From NCBI GenBank assembly GCA_003290465.1, contig CP030759.1, positions 2,988,572 to 3,052,571 on the forward strand: a DNA stretch of 64,000 bases. The letters are read 5' to 3'. The notes below the pieces were generated by a model, which was not told the origin of the DNA, ran no database searches, and was given only the letters and a program-made list of their open reading frames with translations. Shown here in pieces: positions 1 through 10,008 of the stretch. The position numbers and the translations under genes are program-made. Each line of letters begins with the position of its first letter. Positions within the stretch are counted from its first letter, which is position 1. This DNA comes from Candidatus Sumerlaea chitinivorans (GTDB lineage Bacteria; Sumerlaeota; Sumerlaeia; Sumerlaeales; Sumerlaeaceae).

Positions 1-337
1 ACCGCAATCCTTTCGCGCGGTGTGGCAGGAGTGCGGGGGAGGTGCCTAATTGTGAACCTTCCGGGAAGTCCAGGCGGTGTGCGCGACGGTATGGGGGTGT
101 TGGCGCCCATTCTTACGCATGCAGTTCGTCTGCTGCGAGGCGAAGTACGCGATTGCCAAGGGGAATTTCGCGCGATGCGAGAAGCGACCGATGCCTCGGG
201 CTGAGTTCGCTTCTTGCGGAGCAATTGCCCGTTCCTGAAAAGTTACGCGTCGCCGCCGGGTTGCTCTCAATTCCACGGCGGCCTTCGCTGTGGTCGGCTC
301 TCCCACATTCAGCCCCGCCAATCCCCTTCGCCTGAGA
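1..337. other. Left-edge region, no recognisable gene
   Basis: This stretch lies downstream of purF, whose stop codon is at 338. Open frames exist on both strands but are short, arginine/serine-rich in composition and resemble no protein family I know. I see no tRNA-like cloverleaf and no strong hairpin followed by a T-run. It may be the 3' flank of purF plus the end of a gene beyond the window. Confidence 0.5.
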
Positions 338-1813
338 TCACTTTGCTATGCGTTCCATGCTTTGCTTGTCAAAGGTGCCGACTGGGGCCTGACCCGCTGG
401 GTACTCTCCAGTAAAGCATGCCGTGCAGTACTGGATGGTTTTGGGCATGACGCGGAGTAGGCCCTCGAGACTAATAAACCCCAGCGAATCGCAGCCGATG
501 GCCTGCCGGATCATTTCAACATCGCTTGCCTGCGCTGCAATCAGGCGTTCGCGCTTTGGCGTATCGATCCCAAAATAGCATGGGTTCTTCCACGGGGGAG
601 CGCTAATGCGCATGTGGATTTCACGCGCGCCTGCCGCACGCAACATATTGACGATCTTGCGGCTGGTAGTACCACGCACGATGGAATCATCCACCACCAC
701 CACCCGCTGCCCTTCCAGCACGCTGCGGACCGCGTTGTACTTGATGCGCGCGCCGAAGTCGCGGATTGCCTGATCGGGCTCAATGAAGGTGCGGCCCACG
801 TAGTGGCTGCGGATGAGCCCCATTGCGTATGGGATCCCGCTGCGCTGCGCGTAGCCGATCGCGGCGGGGACCGAACTGTCTGGAACGGCAATCACCACAT
901 CGGCGTCTGCCGGATGTTCCTCAGCTAATTGCTCGCCCAGCCGAGCTCGATATTCGTAAATGGAACGGGTAGCCGCAAACGAGTCTGGGCGGGAGAAATA
1001 AATATACTCAAAGACGCAAAAAGCTTGTTCGGCGGGCGGAAAAGGCCGGCTGGAAATTGGGCCTTGAGCCCCAAAGCAGATCATTTCACCCGGCGCCAAT
1101 TCCCTCAGGTACTCCGCGTTCATGATATCAAAGGCACACGATTCGCTGGCCACAACGTAGCTGGAGCCTAAGCGGCCCAAGCAGAGTGGCCGAAATCCGC
1201 GTGGATCCTTGACCGCCATCATGCGATCCGCCTTGAGGAGAAGGAGCGAATAGGCCCCGCGCAGGCGAAGAAGCGCCATGAACAATGCTTCGTCGAAATC
1301 ATTGGTGCCAGCCTGCGCAATGAGATGAACGAGCACCTCGGTGTCCGTAGAGCCCTGAAAGATGGCGCCGCGATCTTCCAGCTCCGCGCGAATGATGGGC
1401 GCGTTGGTGATCGTGCCGTTATGCGCTACTGCTAGCCCGCCGCCCTTGTAGTTCGCCACAAGCGGCTGAATGTTCTCTTGAGTGCTCGAGCCTGCGGTTG
1501 AGTAGCGCACATGTCCGATTGCCATGTGGCCAGCCAATCGCTTCAACGCACTTTCAGTAAAAACATCGGCCACGAGGCCGGGGCCGCGGTGCGTGTAGAG
1601 CTGGCGGCCATCGCTGCTCACGATTCCCGCGCTTTCTTGGCCGCGGTGCTGCAGAGCGTACAGGCCCAGGTAGGTCAGCTTGGCGGCCTCCGGGTGACCA
1701 AACACTCCCACAATGCCACAGGCTTCGCGGGGGTGTTCATCATCGAAATTGCCTTCAAACGATTGTCCGCTTATCTCTGGGACGTCGTCGGTTTCCTCTA
1801 TGTTTCCGTTCAC
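338..1813 (-). CDS. purF: Amidophosphoribosyltransferase (glutamine PRPP amidotransferase)
   Basis: Catalyses the first committed step of de novo purine synthesis, transferring glutamine-derived ammonia to PRPP in the cytoplasm. The 491-residue protein has a 31-residue leader, then the N-terminal nucleophile Cys32 in EACGIVGVFG, so propeptide removal is expected. The glutaminase domain spans about 32-260, with HNGTITN near 131-137. The phosphoribosyltransferase domain carries the PRPP loop VVVVDDSIVRGTT at 371-383. Cys266, Cys412, Cys463 and Cys466 match the four 4Fe-4S ligands of the Bacillus-type enzyme, so this is the oxygen-sensitive FeS class. The start is a GTG with no good Shine-Dalgarno, the only in-frame choice giving a normal propeptide. 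It is transcribed divergently from the TrpB-like gene across about 290 bases in which I see no clear operator. Identification is firm. Confidence 0.97.
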   Translation of the reverse strand: MNGNIEETDDVPEISGQSFEGNFDDEHPREACGIVGVFGHPEAAKLTYLGLYALQHRGQESAGIVSSDGRQLYTHRGPGLVADVFTESALKRLAGHMAIGHVRYSTAGSSTQENIQPLVANYKGGGLAVAHNGTITNAPIIRAELEDRGAIFQGSTDTEVLVHLIAQAGTNDFDEALFMALLRLRGAYSLLLLKADRMMAVKDPRGFRPLCLGRLGSSYVVASESCAFDIMNAEYLRELAPGEMICFGAQGPISSRPFPPAEQAFCVFEYIYFSRPDSFAATRSIYEYRARLGEQLAEEHPADADVVIAVPDSSVPAAIGYAQRSGIPYAMGLIRSHYVGRTFIEPDQAIRDFGARIKYNAVRSVLEGQRVVVVDDSIVRGTTSRKIVNMLRAAGAREIHMRISAPPWKNPCYFGIDTPKRERLIAAQASDVEMIRQAIGCDSLGFISLEGLLRVMPKTIQYCTACFTGEYPAGQAPVGTFDKQSMERIAK

Positions 1814-2105
1814 GTTATGTAGGGATGAGCCGAGCCGCGGGTCGGGAGCAAGTGTCGTTTTTGTGAAAAAGAAGTGGCACGAAACTTCTCTCGTGTCGGC
1901 TCAAAAGTTTCCGATTTGTCAGAGATGTGGGAGGCTCGGGACTTAAGTACTGCTTTGGGGGCGTGCACGAGACTAATTCTTCTCTAAGGTTTCGGTAAGC
2001 GAACACGGCCACTCAGGCATCTGCAGTGGCTGCGCTAAGAAATATAGGAGATCTTGTGAAAATAGGTTGAAAACCCTACTTCGGCTCCCCAGCGTCTGTG
2101 ATCTT

Positions 2106-3422
2106 ATGAAAGAAGAACAGGTTTACTTGGGCCGTAACGAGATTCCACGGGCGTGGTACAATGTCCACGCCGATATGCCGCAAAAGCTGGATCCCCCCCT
2201 GCATCCGGGCACGAAGCAGCCGATCAGCCCACAGGATCTTGGTGCAATCTTCCCTGAGCCCTTGATCGAGCAGGAGGTTAGCCAAGAACGCTGGATCCAG
2301 ATCCCCGAAGAAGTGCTGGATGTGCTTGCTTTGTGGCGGCCGACTCCCCTCATTCGGGCGCGCCACCTTGAAGCCATGCTGCAAACCCCTGCCCAGATTT
2401 GGTTCAAGTACGAGGGGGTGAGTCCTGCGGGAAGCCATAAGCCCAACACGGCGGTCGCGCAGGCGTACTTCAATAAGATTGCCGGCACAAAGCGGTTGGC
2501 GACGGAAACCGGAGCGGGCCAATGGGGGAGCGCCTTGAGTTTCGCGTGCTGCAAGTACGGGCTCGAGTGCAAAGTCTATATGGTGAAAGTGAGTTATCAC
2601 CAGAAGCCTTACCGGCGCTCGCTCATGCATCTGTGGGGGGCCGAAGTGGTGGCGAGCCCAAGCACGGACACGGAGTTTGGTCGGAAGGTTTTGGAACAAG
2701 ACCCCGAAAGCGCTGGTAGCCTTGGCATCGCCATTAGCGAGGCCATCGAGGACACGGTGAAACATCCGGGCACGAAATACAGTCTCGGCAGCGTCCTAAA
2801 CCATGTTTGTCTCCACCAAACGGTGATTGGCCTCGAAGCCGAAGAGCAGTTTCGCCGTGCGGGAGTTGAGCCACACGTCTTGATTGGCTGTTGCGGTGGC
2901 GGCAGCAACTTCGCAGGCTTTGCCTTCCCGTTTGCGGGCAAAATGCTACGAGGCGAGGGCAGTTATCGACTCATTGGCGTAGAACCGGCAGCGTGCCCCA
3001 CCCTGACGCGCGGAGAATTCCGTTACGATTTTGGGGACACCGCCGGGATGACTCCGCTCATTCCCATGTATACGCTGGGTCACGATTTCATGCCACCCGG
3101 AATTCATGCTGGCGGATTACGCTACCACGGAATGGCGCCGCTCGTGAGCGCGCTCGTGAAGCAAGGAATTATCGAAGCGCGTGCGACCCGCCAGATCGAA
3201 ACCTTCGAGGCCGCCGTCATGTTTGCGCGGGCCGAGGGAATAGTCCCTGCCCCCGAGAGTGCTCACGCCATCCGGGTGGCAATTGATGAGGCCTTGCAGG
3301 CAAAACAGGAAAACGATCCTCGAGTCATTGCTTTCTGTCTGAGTGGGCACGGTTTCTTGGACCTTGCTTCTTACGACGCCTACTTTGCTGGCAAATTGCA
3401 GGACTACGAGTATCGACCATAG
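2106..3422 (+). CDS. trpB2: Tryptophan synthase beta-like protein, TrpB2 type
   Basis: A PLP-dependent fold-type II enzyme condensing indole, and perhaps other nucleophiles, with serine. The 438-residue product has the longer N-terminal region with [10 protein letters not shown] (11-20) that distinguishes TrpB2 from TrpB1, the PLP lysine in [10 protein letters not shown] (Lys112) and the phosphate loop CGGGSN. The ATG at 2106 puts the N terminus where TrpB2 proteins usually begin. An in-frame TTG at 2067 would add 13 residues, and neither start has a well-placed ribosome site. No trpA or other trp gene is adjacent, typical of TrpB2, which is thought to work as a stand-alone indole salvage or serine-handling enzyme. 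A GC-rich hairpin follows the stop. The family call is firm; the physiological substrate is unknown. Confidence 0.92.
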   Translation: MKEEQVYLGRNEIPRAWYNVHADMPQKLDPPLHPGTKQPISPQDLGAIFPEPLIEQEVSQERWIQIPEEVLDVLALWRPTPLIRARHLEAMLQTPAQIWFKYEGVSPAGSHKPNTAVAQAYFNKIAGTKRLATETGAGQWGSALSFACCKYGLECKVYMVKVSYHQKPYRRSLMHLWGAEVVASPSTDTEFGRKVLEQDPESAGSLGIAISEAIEDTVKHPGTKYSLGSVLNHVCLHQTVIGLEAEEQFRRAGVEPHVLIGCCGGGSNFAGFAFPFAGKMLRGEGSYRLIGVEPAACPTLTRGEFRYDFGDTAGMTPLIPMYTLGHDFMPPGIHAGGLRYHGMAPLVSALVKQGIIEARATRQIETFEAAVMFARAEGIVPAPESAHAIRVAIDEALQAKQENDPRVIAFCLSGHGFLDLASYDAYFAGKLQDYEYRP

Positions 3423-3447
3423 CCTGAAGGGTCAGGGTATTCGCTAG

Positions 3448-3473
3448 CGCGGCTGGTGCGCCGCGGCTTTTCT
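3448..3473 (+). terminator. Probable intrinsic terminator after trpB2
   Basis: Six G/C pairs (3448-3453 with 3460-3465) close a six-base loop and are followed by GCTTTTCTT. It sits 26 bases past the trpB2 stop and well before the next gene. The stem is short but all G/C. Confidence 0.5.
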
Positions 3474-3706
3474 TACGAAGAAAGCCGGTCGAGTTTTGAG
3501 GAGAGGTTACCCACGTCTGTGCGTTAGTCGGTGGTCAGGCATGCGATGGGGTTACGTCGCACTCCGCCGGCAGAACGCGTCTGCACCGCGCCTAAGCTTT
3601 GGCGTGGCGACGCCTACGCCGTCGGCTTTTACGGCTTTCGTTGACAATAGGGCTGCAGTGCACCATTTTTTCTGTTAAAGACTCCCAGAAACGCGAAAGG
3701 CCGACG

Positions 3707-5704
3707 GTGAAAACTCGACGGGTAGCGTGTGCAATTATCGCAGCCGCTCTAATTGCCTCGAGCGCGGTGGGCGATGTTGTGGTCTTGCGCAATGGCCGCC
3801 GGGTGGAGGGGGCCATTAGTCAGGAAAGCGCAACCGAAGTTGTGATCAAGACTCCGCTTGGGGTCCTACGAATCCCGCGGAACCAAGTGGTCCAGATTGA
3901 GAGGACGGCCACGTCAGCGGACGAAATCGAAGGGGATGCTGCCCGTTCAGCAGGAGATCTTCTAAAGGCCCGTCAGTGTTATCAGAAGGCTTTGCAAGCG
4001 ACAACGCCGGGCAGCGACGCTGCGACCCGCCTGCAGGAGAAGCTTTCGCAAGTTGAGAGTGCGATTTCGGCTCGCGAACGCTCAGCCCGCTCTGGGGAAG
4101 TGGAACGCGTGCGCACTTTGGTGGCAAACAAACGCTATTCAGACGCGATCCGCTTGTGCGAGCAATTGTTGGCCTCTGGACTCGACGATAACGAGACGAG
4201 TACGGTTCGCCGTCTCAAAGCTGAAGCACATTTTGGTCGCGCTCACGAAGAACTCGATCGGATGAATCTCCTCGGCGCGGATGCAGAACTGCGCAAAGCG
4301 GTGGAAGCCTATGAACCATTTTATCGCGCCCACTTACTGCTTGGTGAACGCCTTCTCCAAAGCGTCGTAAGTCAGAAAGAGGGGGTGGAGGAAATCCTCA
4401 AAGGCTTAAAATACGGGGAGGGGGAAATCAGCGAAGCAGAGCTTGTGAAATACCACTACATGGTGGCTCGTGTCCTGTACCAGCAGGGAAAGTACCAAGA
4501 GGCCGCTTCCCATTTTGTGGAGTGTGTCCGAGGTAAGGATAAATACCCGGTCTATGCCGATGCTCTCGATTATGCCGCGGATTCGTTCGTGAAAATGGGC
4601 GAACAAAATGTCGTCGGCGACGCAAAAAAGACGGTAGAGAATCTCTTGCGGGCTATCGAGCTGGATCCCCAAAAAGCCCAGGCGTGGTTCCTTTTGGGCC
4701 GCATGTATAAAGACCTCGGAGAGACCACCAAGGCAATCGAGGCTTTCACCAAAGTTGTAAAACTTCAGCCAAATTACCCATACGCATACCAAGCTTTGGC
4801 GGGAGCGCACCGCGACAAACAAAATCTCGACGAAGCACTGAATGCCATCAACGAAGAACTCAAACAACGCCCCGATAATTACGACGCTTTGGTAGAGCGA
4901 GCTGAGATTCAGATCGAGCTGAAGAACTTTGATCAGGCGGCGCAAGATCTGGACAATGCCATGCGGCGGGACCCCACTCGCTGGCAGGCTTACATGGTGC
5001 GAGCCAATCTTGCTTATGTCCAAGAAGACTATGATACCGCCCAGCAAAACATCGAGCAGGTGCTGCGGCTAAAACCCGACGCCGTGGAAGCACACCTGAT
5101 CATCGGAAAAATTCTTACCGCGAAAAAGGATACGGAAGCGGCTCGTCAGTGGTTTTCCAATGTTATCGAATACCTCGAGCAACAACCCAACCTGACCTAT
5201 AAATTCAAAACGGTGGTTGCTGAGGCCTACACTCGGATGGCCGAGATAGACCTGACGGAGGACAGCCCGCGGCAAGCGGAGACCCGGCTGCGGAGGGCTC
5301 TCGAGTTTGTTGCCGATTATGCGCCTGCATTAGCGAAAATTGGGGACGTGAAAAAACGCTTGGCGAATGACCTCGACACCGCTGCGGCTAAGAAAAGGTT
5401 TTACCGCGAGGCAGAAGAGTATTACCGCAAAGCGATCGAGGTGAATCCGCGTGATCCTGACCTCTATCTGGCTCTCGGCATTCTCTACCACAAGAACCTT
5501 AAGGATACGCGGAAGGCTGTCATTAACTATCAGAAGTATCTCGATCTCGGTGGGAAGGACCGAGCCACCGTTGGCAAGTGGATCGAGGAGTGCGGTGGGG
5601 TGGTGGAGGCGGGGATTGAGGAAACAACCGCCACCGCAACCACTCACAATCAGGCAGCTACGGAAACGAACAAGGCTGCGGCCAATTCAAAATCGAAGCC
5701 ATAG
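3707..5704 (+). CDS. Secreted or periplasmic TPR-repeat protein with N-terminal LSm/SH3-like module
   Basis: The product is 665 residues from a GTG start at 3707, chosen because a signal peptide (KTRRVACAIIAAALIASSA) begins immediately and GAAAGG lies upstream; an upstream ATG in frame gives an implausible basic extension. Residues about 22-65 form a small beta module (VVLRNGRRVEGAI, then a region ending IPRNQVVQIERT), a layout often seen at the start of planctomycete-type secreted TPR proteins. Roughly ten tetratricopeptide repeats follow, including AWFLLGRMYKDLGETTKAIE and ALNAINEELKQRPDNYDALV. The tail is Thr/Ala/Asn-rich. TPR arrays act as protein-interaction scaffolds; the partner is not evident. 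It is a single-gene unit between two hairpins. The fold is confident, the role unknown. Confidence 0.85.
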   Translation: MKTRRVACAIIAAALIASSAVGDVVVLRNGRRVEGAISQESATEVVIKTPLGVLRIPRNQVVQIERTATSADEIEGDAARSAGDLLKARQCYQKALQATTPGSDAATRLQEKLSQVESAISARERSARSGEVERVRTLVANKRYSDAIRLCEQLLASGLDDNETSTVRRLKAEAHFGRAHEELDRMNLLGADAELRKAVEAYEPFYRAHLLLGERLLQSVVSQKEGVEEILKGLKYGEGEISEAELVKYHYMVARVLYQQGKYQEAASHFVECVRGKDKYPVYADALDYAADSFVKMGEQNVVGDAKKTVENLLRAIELDPQKAQAWFLLGRMYKDLGETTKAIEAFTKVVKLQPNYPYAYQALAGAHRDKQNLDEALNAINEELKQRPDNYDALVERAEIQIELKNFDQAAQDLDNAMRRDPTRWQAYMVRANLAYVQEDYDTAQQNIEQVLRLKPDAVEAHLIIGKILTAKKDTEAARQWFSNVIEYLEQQPNLTYKFKTVVAEAYTRMAEIDLTEDSPRQAETRLRRALEFVADYAPALAKIGDVKKRLANDLDTAAAKKRFYREAEEYYRKAIEVNPRDPDLYLALGILYHKNLKDTRKAVINYQKYLDLGGKDRATVGKWIEECGGVVEAGIEETTATATTHNQAATETNKAAANSKSKP

Positions 5705-5712
5705 CAGAATAG

Positions 5713-5749
5713 CGGTTGGGGCCTCGTTGCCAAAACGACGCCTCAACCG
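5713..5749 (+). other. Long imperfect hairpin after the TPR gene
   Basis: A 16-base arm (5713-5728) pairs with 5734-5749 around a five-base loop, with one mismatch and one G-U pair. It starts nine bases after the TPR stop. There is no T-run on either side, so it may be an RNA-stabilising 3' structure or a terminator that does not need a U-tract. Confidence 0.5.
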
Positions 5750-5843
5750 AAACATGGTGAGTTGACTTTAGAGGAAAACGGGACGAAATTTGTCCAACAG
5801 CCTCTGGTAAGAAGCTGTGAAACTTAATAGGAGGGAATAAAGG

Positions 5844-6755
5844 ATGGCTTCGCCGAAGACAGAGTTCGCAAAACAGCTCCTCGACGCGTTATGGGAAGAT
5901 TATGCGCAGCGCGTTAGCTACGCGAAAGTTTACCAGAACATGCTTGCCGAGTTCGGTGCAACGTTCGTGAACGACCACATTGCGTTCCGCACTTTGGCCA
6001 CCACGGTCGGCGGCCATGATCTGGGGATCCCAATGGTCAAGCGGATCTGGGATGCCTTGGGCTATCAGGAGCGAGGGGCGTTTGAATTCCCGGACACCCA
6101 CCTTTTCGCGCGCTTTGTGATGCATCCGGAACCGGATTTCCCGAAGATCTTCATCAGCCAGCTTCTGGTCGATGAACTTCCCGAGCCAGTTGCAAACATG
6201 ATCCGCGACTCAGTGGCGAGTTTTCGGCCGGTTCTGAGCGATGCCGACGTCGAAGCGTTGGCGAACCTTGACCGAGGCGGGTTTTCCAAAGAGCTTTTTG
6301 AGCGCACTTATGCGTTTTTCAAAACCTTGCCGTGGGATCCCCCCTATGAAGAGGTCGTCCTGCGGGTCAACGAGGTCAGTCAGTACGGTGCGTGGGTGTT
6401 GCTCCACGGCTACAACGTCAACCATTTTACGGGTTACGTGAACCGTCACGGGGTGGATGCCCTTGGGGATATCGAAAAGCTTGCCGACGAGCTTAAAAAG
6501 CGCGGGGTGCCCATGAAGTCTGAGATCGAGGGTGCGCGTGGCTCAAAACTCCGCCAAACCGCCACCCACGCTGTTGTGGTGCCGGTAACGGTGCGTGGGG
6601 CTGATGGGTCGCCGAAGCAGATCCAGTGGACCTATGCCTACATGGAATTTGCCGAACGCGGCTACGTCGAGGAAAACGGGCAACAAGTTCTGTTCGAGGG
6701 ATTCCTTGGTCCCCAGGCTCGCCAGTTGTTTGAGATGACGCGTGTGCAGTCGTGA
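5844..6755 (+). CDS. DUF1338 family protein (2-oxoadipate dioxygenase/decarboxylase-like)
   Basis: The 303-residue product matches the DUF1338 family, whose characterised member HglS/YdcJ is an Fe(II) enzyme turning 2-oxoadipate into D-2-hydroxyglutarate in lysine catabolism. NDHIAFRT places His45 and Arg49 four residues apart, the same spacing as the HglS metal histidine and substrate arginine. His194 (NHFTGYV) and a glutamate in YMEFAERG (268 or 271) can complete the facial triad. FPDTHLFARF and KIFISQLL are also family-typical. It is shorter than HglS (about 450 residues) and belongs to the short group seen in many bacteria and plants. A GGAGGG site precedes the ATG. No other lysine-catabolic gene is nearby, so the true substrate is uncertain. 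Family call strong, reaction inferred. Confidence 0.85.
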   Translation: MASPKTEFAKQLLDALWEDYAQRVSYAKVYQNMLAEFGATFVNDHIAFRTLATTVGGHDLGIPMVKRIWDALGYQERGAFEFPDTHLFARFVMHPEPDFPKIFISQLLVDELPEPVANMIRDSVASFRPVLSDADVEALANLDRGGFSKELFERTYAFFKTLPWDPPYEEVVLRVNEVSQYGAWVLLHGYNVNHFTGYVNRHGVDALGDIEKLADELKKRGVPMKSEIEGARGSKLRQTATHAVVVPVTVRGADGSPKQIQWTYAYMEFAERGYVEENGQQVLFEGFLGPQARQLFEMTRVQS

Positions 6756-7000
6756 ACACAATTCTTGGTGAGTGACGCACACACCGGTTCGAAAAGTGGT
6801 GCGTCCCATTGCACGACTCCGAAGGACTGAAAAGGGGTTCCCGCACCTTTGAGGTAATTCGGCTTGATTTTCAGATCCGCGAGCCAATATAAGCGGGGCA
6901 CATTTAAATATCATCTCGGCTCGAGCGACCGTGGGGGCGTTTTCGACGGGACTCTCCGTAGCAACCGGATCGTTCAGTGCCGGTACGGAGGCTGGTTGCT

Positions 7001-8578
7001 ATGGGAGGACAATTGTGGTGGATGTCGAGACGAGAAGGGTGGAGTCAACTGCGGCTGCGCGGGAGCCTGGGCCGCATTAGTCGATCGCTTCTCGCCGCGC
7101 TCAGTTGTGTGCTTTTCCCGCTTAGTGGATCAGCGGCCATGCAGTTGTCCGCACCCCAGCTCGTTCAAGGAACGCTTACGGATTCTCTTGGTGCCCGTAT
7201 CCAGTTTACGTCGGATCAGGCCGGATATGCCGTCGTGTATATCCTCGCAGACAATGTGGCTGGCTATCGGCCCGGCGAGATTGTGCGAACGATAAGTGGC
7301 AACATTGTCGCAGGCCTGAACGAGTTCCGTTGGGATGGCACGAACGCTTTGATGCGCAACCCGAACCTCTTAGCTGGAGGCAACGGCCTTGCGAATGTTG
7401 GGGTTGGCGCAACAGCACTTCTGCCTGACGACTCAAGCATCTTCCTCAGGGTCGTGGCAATGAACCAAGCCCTTTGGAACGCGGACTGGGTGGCTGGAAA
7501 TTTCGCCAGTGCTCCCACAATTCGCATCCTTGGGCTGGATGTGGTCGGCAACACCGTCTACGCTTGTGACATCGGAAACGCCGTGGGGAATGCCCAAAAC
7601 AAGGTGATTCGCACCTTCAGCGCCGCGAATGGGAGTGGAATTGCCGTGTTGCCGTTTGGCGCGATCGTGGGGAATGGCAGCACCTTTGAACCATGGGATG
7701 TTTACGCGGAAACGGATGGGTCGTACGTTGTCAGCAGTGCGTACTCGCCTTATGGAAATGCAACGGCGGGTTGGCTCTATCAGTTCGCGCCGAATGGGGT
7801 TCTGCTAACGAATCTAGTCACGAACCTTGGCCTGCTTCGCGGAGGTGATCGAATCTCGACTGGCAACAGTTCGATTTTCTATATGGCCGTTTATGACAAC
7901 CGGCTGCTGCGTGTTCCCTGGGGTGGGGTTCCCTCACCCGTGCTCACAAACGCAACACCGTCGCCGGGCGCTTTGGCGTGGAACAACACAGTGGCGGTTG
8001 CAGCCGTGCACAACGGTGCGAACGTGGCCCCCGTGCTCTATGTGGCCTCGCAGAACAACCATGTGGGGGTGATGCGCTACGACTGGAACGGCGTCGGTTA
8101 TACGCGGAATGAGGTTTTTGCCCGCAATGTGTGGACCGACCAGAGTGGTTTTCAGTGGCGGCTCTTGAACGTGATCGGGAGCGGAGCCTCGATGAACGTG
8201 GTGGGACCAGTGGGTATGGTCGTCGCGACGAATTCGCTTGGCCCGTGGGGGCGCGGAGCCCTCGGCGTCACGCTGGCAAACAAAGGAGATTTGCAAAGCG
8301 ATCTCTTCATTCGCACCACACGGGGAGTGTGGCGGCTGAAAAGCGATGGGACGAGCGCTTGGCCGGGCTACCTCGAGCCTTGCACGAATGACTCGGGGTC
8401 GGACCTCGCCTTTGACGGCCAGAGCCTCTATTTCAGCTGCGGCAATACGGGACAGATTTATGCAGGCCGCTTTTTGGTCCGGGACGCATTTCCGGAATCG
8501 GGTGAGGCCCAGTCAGGCGTCATTATGTGGAATTCCACTTATCTGCGCGCTGGGCTGAGCCATTGGCACCTTGAGTAG
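7001..8578 (+). CDS. Secreted beta-rich protein with FlgD-like segment, function unknown
   Basis: The product is 525 residues from the ATG at 7001, which has GGAGG nine bases upstream; a GTG at 6977 and an ATG at 7022 are alternatives. An arginine-rich N terminus is followed by a hydrophobic stretch ending LSGSAA, a probable signal peptide. Residues about 60-110 contain a FlgD-Ig-like unit (GEIVRTISGNIVAGLNEFRW followed by DGTNA). The remainder has regularly spaced blocks such as LLRVPWGGVPSP and GVMRYDWNGVGY that suggest a beta-propeller of about six blades. There is no anchor or sorting signal at the C terminus. It is convergent with tadA. I do not recognise a function; export is the firmest inference. 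Confidence 0.75.
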   Translation: MGGQLWWMSRREGWSQLRLRGSLGRISRSLLAALSCVLFPLSGSAAMQLSAPQLVQGTLTDSLGARIQFTSDQAGYAVVYILADNVAGYRPGEIVRTISGNIVAGLNEFRWDGTNALMRNPNLLAGGNGLANVGVGATALLPDDSSIFLRVVAMNQALWNADWVAGNFASAPTIRILGLDVVGNTVYACDIGNAVGNAQNKVIRTFSAANGSGIAVLPFGAIVGNGSTFEPWDVYAETDGSYVVSSAYSPYGNATAGWLYQFAPNGVLLTNLVTNLGLLRGGDRISTGNSSIFYMAVYDNRLLRVPWGGVPSPVLTNATPSPGALAWNNTVAVAAVHNGANVAPVLYVASQNNHVGVMRYDWNGVGYTRNEVFARNVWTDQSGFQWRLLNVIGSGASMNVVGPVGMVVATNSLGPWGRGALGVTLANKGDLQSDLFIRTTRGVWRLKSDGTSAWPGYLEPCTNDSGSDLAFDGQSLYFSCGNTGQIYAGRFLVRDAFPESGEAQSGVIMWNSTYLRAGLSHWHLE

Positions 8579-8644
8579 GAACGCCTCGCACAGGGCGCTT
8601 TTCGATCCGGTATGAAGCCGAACGGTTCTTTTGTTGTGCCCAGA

Positions 8645-9151
8645 CTACGGTTCTTTCGCCTCGCTGCGTCGCCGTGAGAAAAAGTCCGTGAGGATCTGGC
8701 TACACTCCGCTTCGAGGATTCCCCCCACCCATTCTACGCGATGATTCCATGAGGCCACGTCGAGAATGCGCGCGTGGGTTTCCACTGCCCCAAATTTGTG
8801 ATTGCGCGCGCCAAAGACCAGCAAGGGCAGGCGGGCCAAAAGGATTGCCCCTGCGCACATCGCACACGGTTCGAGCGTGACGAACAACGCACAGTCTTCG
8901 AGCCGCCAATCCCCGAGCCGGCTTGCAGCCTCACGAATGGCCAGAATTTCAGCGTGGGCCGTGGGATCGCTGGCGGCGATTTTTTGCTCTCTTCCTCGGC
9001 CGAGGATCTCGCCGCCCCGTACGACCACTGCGCCGACCGGCACCTCGTCCGCAGCACTGGCCTCGTGAGCCAGATGCAGCGCGAGGCGCATCCAGTGCTC
9101 AAAAGTTTCAGGCGATGGGAGCGGCAGTTTTTCAATCGGCGGCGAGCACAT
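8645..9151 (-). CDS. tadA: tRNA-specific adenosine deaminase
   Basis: Deaminates adenosine-34 to inosine in tRNA-Arg(ACG), needed to read CGN codons. The 168-residue protein has the zinc-deaminase signature: His66 and catalytic Glu68 in DPTAHAEILAI and the cysteines of LEPCAMCAGAI (Cys96, Cys99). SWNHRVEWVGGIL near the C terminus is TadA-like rather than guanine- or cytosine-deaminase-like. An AAGGAG site lies eight bases before the ATG. The start is three bases after the pth stop, so the two translation genes are probably co-transcribed, pth first. Confidence 0.95.
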   Translation of the reverse strand: MCSPPIEKLPLPSPETFEHWMRLALHLAHEASAADEVPVGAVVVRGGEILGRGREQKIAASDPTAHAEILAIREAASRLGDWRLEDCALFVTLEPCAMCAGAILLARLPLLVFGARNHKFGAVETHARILDVASWNHRVEWVGGILEAECSQILTDFFSRRRSEAKEP

Positions 9152-9154
9152 GCG

Positions 9155-9763
9155 TTAAGCTCCTTCGCTCCCCGATTCACCCTGCTGAGTCGTCGATTTA
9201 CGATTGTAGCGATTCATGGCGGCTTCGAGTCCGCGCTCCAGAATCATCTCGATTGCATCTGCAGCCGTCTCTTCAGCCGTGCGTACCACCTCCCACTCTT
9301 CGGGCGGGAAGTGGCTGAGGACGAATTGAACCCAGTCGGGCTCGATCGGGCGGTTTGGTCGCACGCCGATCCGCAGCCGCGGGAAGTCGAGCGTTCCCAG
9401 CGACTGGATGATCGACAGCAGCCCCTTGTGGCCACCGTGACTTCCGGAGGGGCGGATCCGTAGCTGGCCCAACGGCAGCGCAATATCGTCGCTGATGACC
9501 AGAAGCTCGGCAGGCTCACCGCCCTCTTTGGAAAGATAGGCCTGCACCGCTCGCCCGCTGAGATTCATGTACGTCAAGGGCTTCAGTAACGTCACGCGTT
9601 TGCCGTCGAGAACAATCTCTGCGATCGCCGCCTCGAAACGCGTTCGAAGGGCCCAAGTGCCCCCGTGGCGCTTGGCCAACAGGTCCACCACGTCGAAACC
9701 CACGTTGTGGGGAGTTCGTTCGTATCGAGATCCGGGGTTTCCCAACCCGACAACCAGCTTCAT
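9155..9763 (-). CDS. pth: Peptidyl-tRNA hydrolase
   Basis: Releases tRNA from peptidyl-tRNA that has dropped off the ribosome. The protein is 202 residues, the normal size. It opens with MKLVVGLGNPGSRYERTPHN, the signature that contains the asparagine and the catalytic histidine, followed by the LKPLTYMNLSG motif and SGGHKGL-like SHGGHKGLLSI. The ATG at 9763 is chosen by homology because Pth proteins begin right at this motif; the frame continues upstream to 9910 with no family similarity, and no start has a convincing ribosome site. The C terminus is rich in Ser/Gly/Glu. It lies directly before tadA and is divergent from glnA. Confidence 0.93.
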   Translation of the reverse strand: MKLVVGLGNPGSRYERTPHNVGFDVVDLLAKRHGGTWALRTRFEAAIAEIVLDGKRVTLLKPLTYMNLSGRAVQAYLSKEGGEPAELLVISDDIALPLGQLRIRPSGSHGGHKGLLSIIQSLGTLDFPRLRIGVRPNRPIEPDWVQFVLSHFPPEEWEVVRTAEETAADAIEMILERGLEAAMNRYNRKSTTQQGESGSEGA

Positions 9764-10008
9764 GATGAGTTCATGCATGTCCTCGACGTCCGGGTAAGTG
9801 CAACCGCAAAACTGGAGGGGAATGAGCACATGTAGCCCTTCCGGAAGTTCCCCACGGCTGCTTACCCACCTTGTTGCCAGAGGTGGACGCAAACCAACTC
9901 GATTTTCCACCTGATAGGTTTGAAACGCGCAGCGATTGGTGCTTTTTGAGCACTGACGCTCTCGAGCCCATCTTGGGCCACTTTAACGTAAATAATTTAA
10001 AATAAAGG

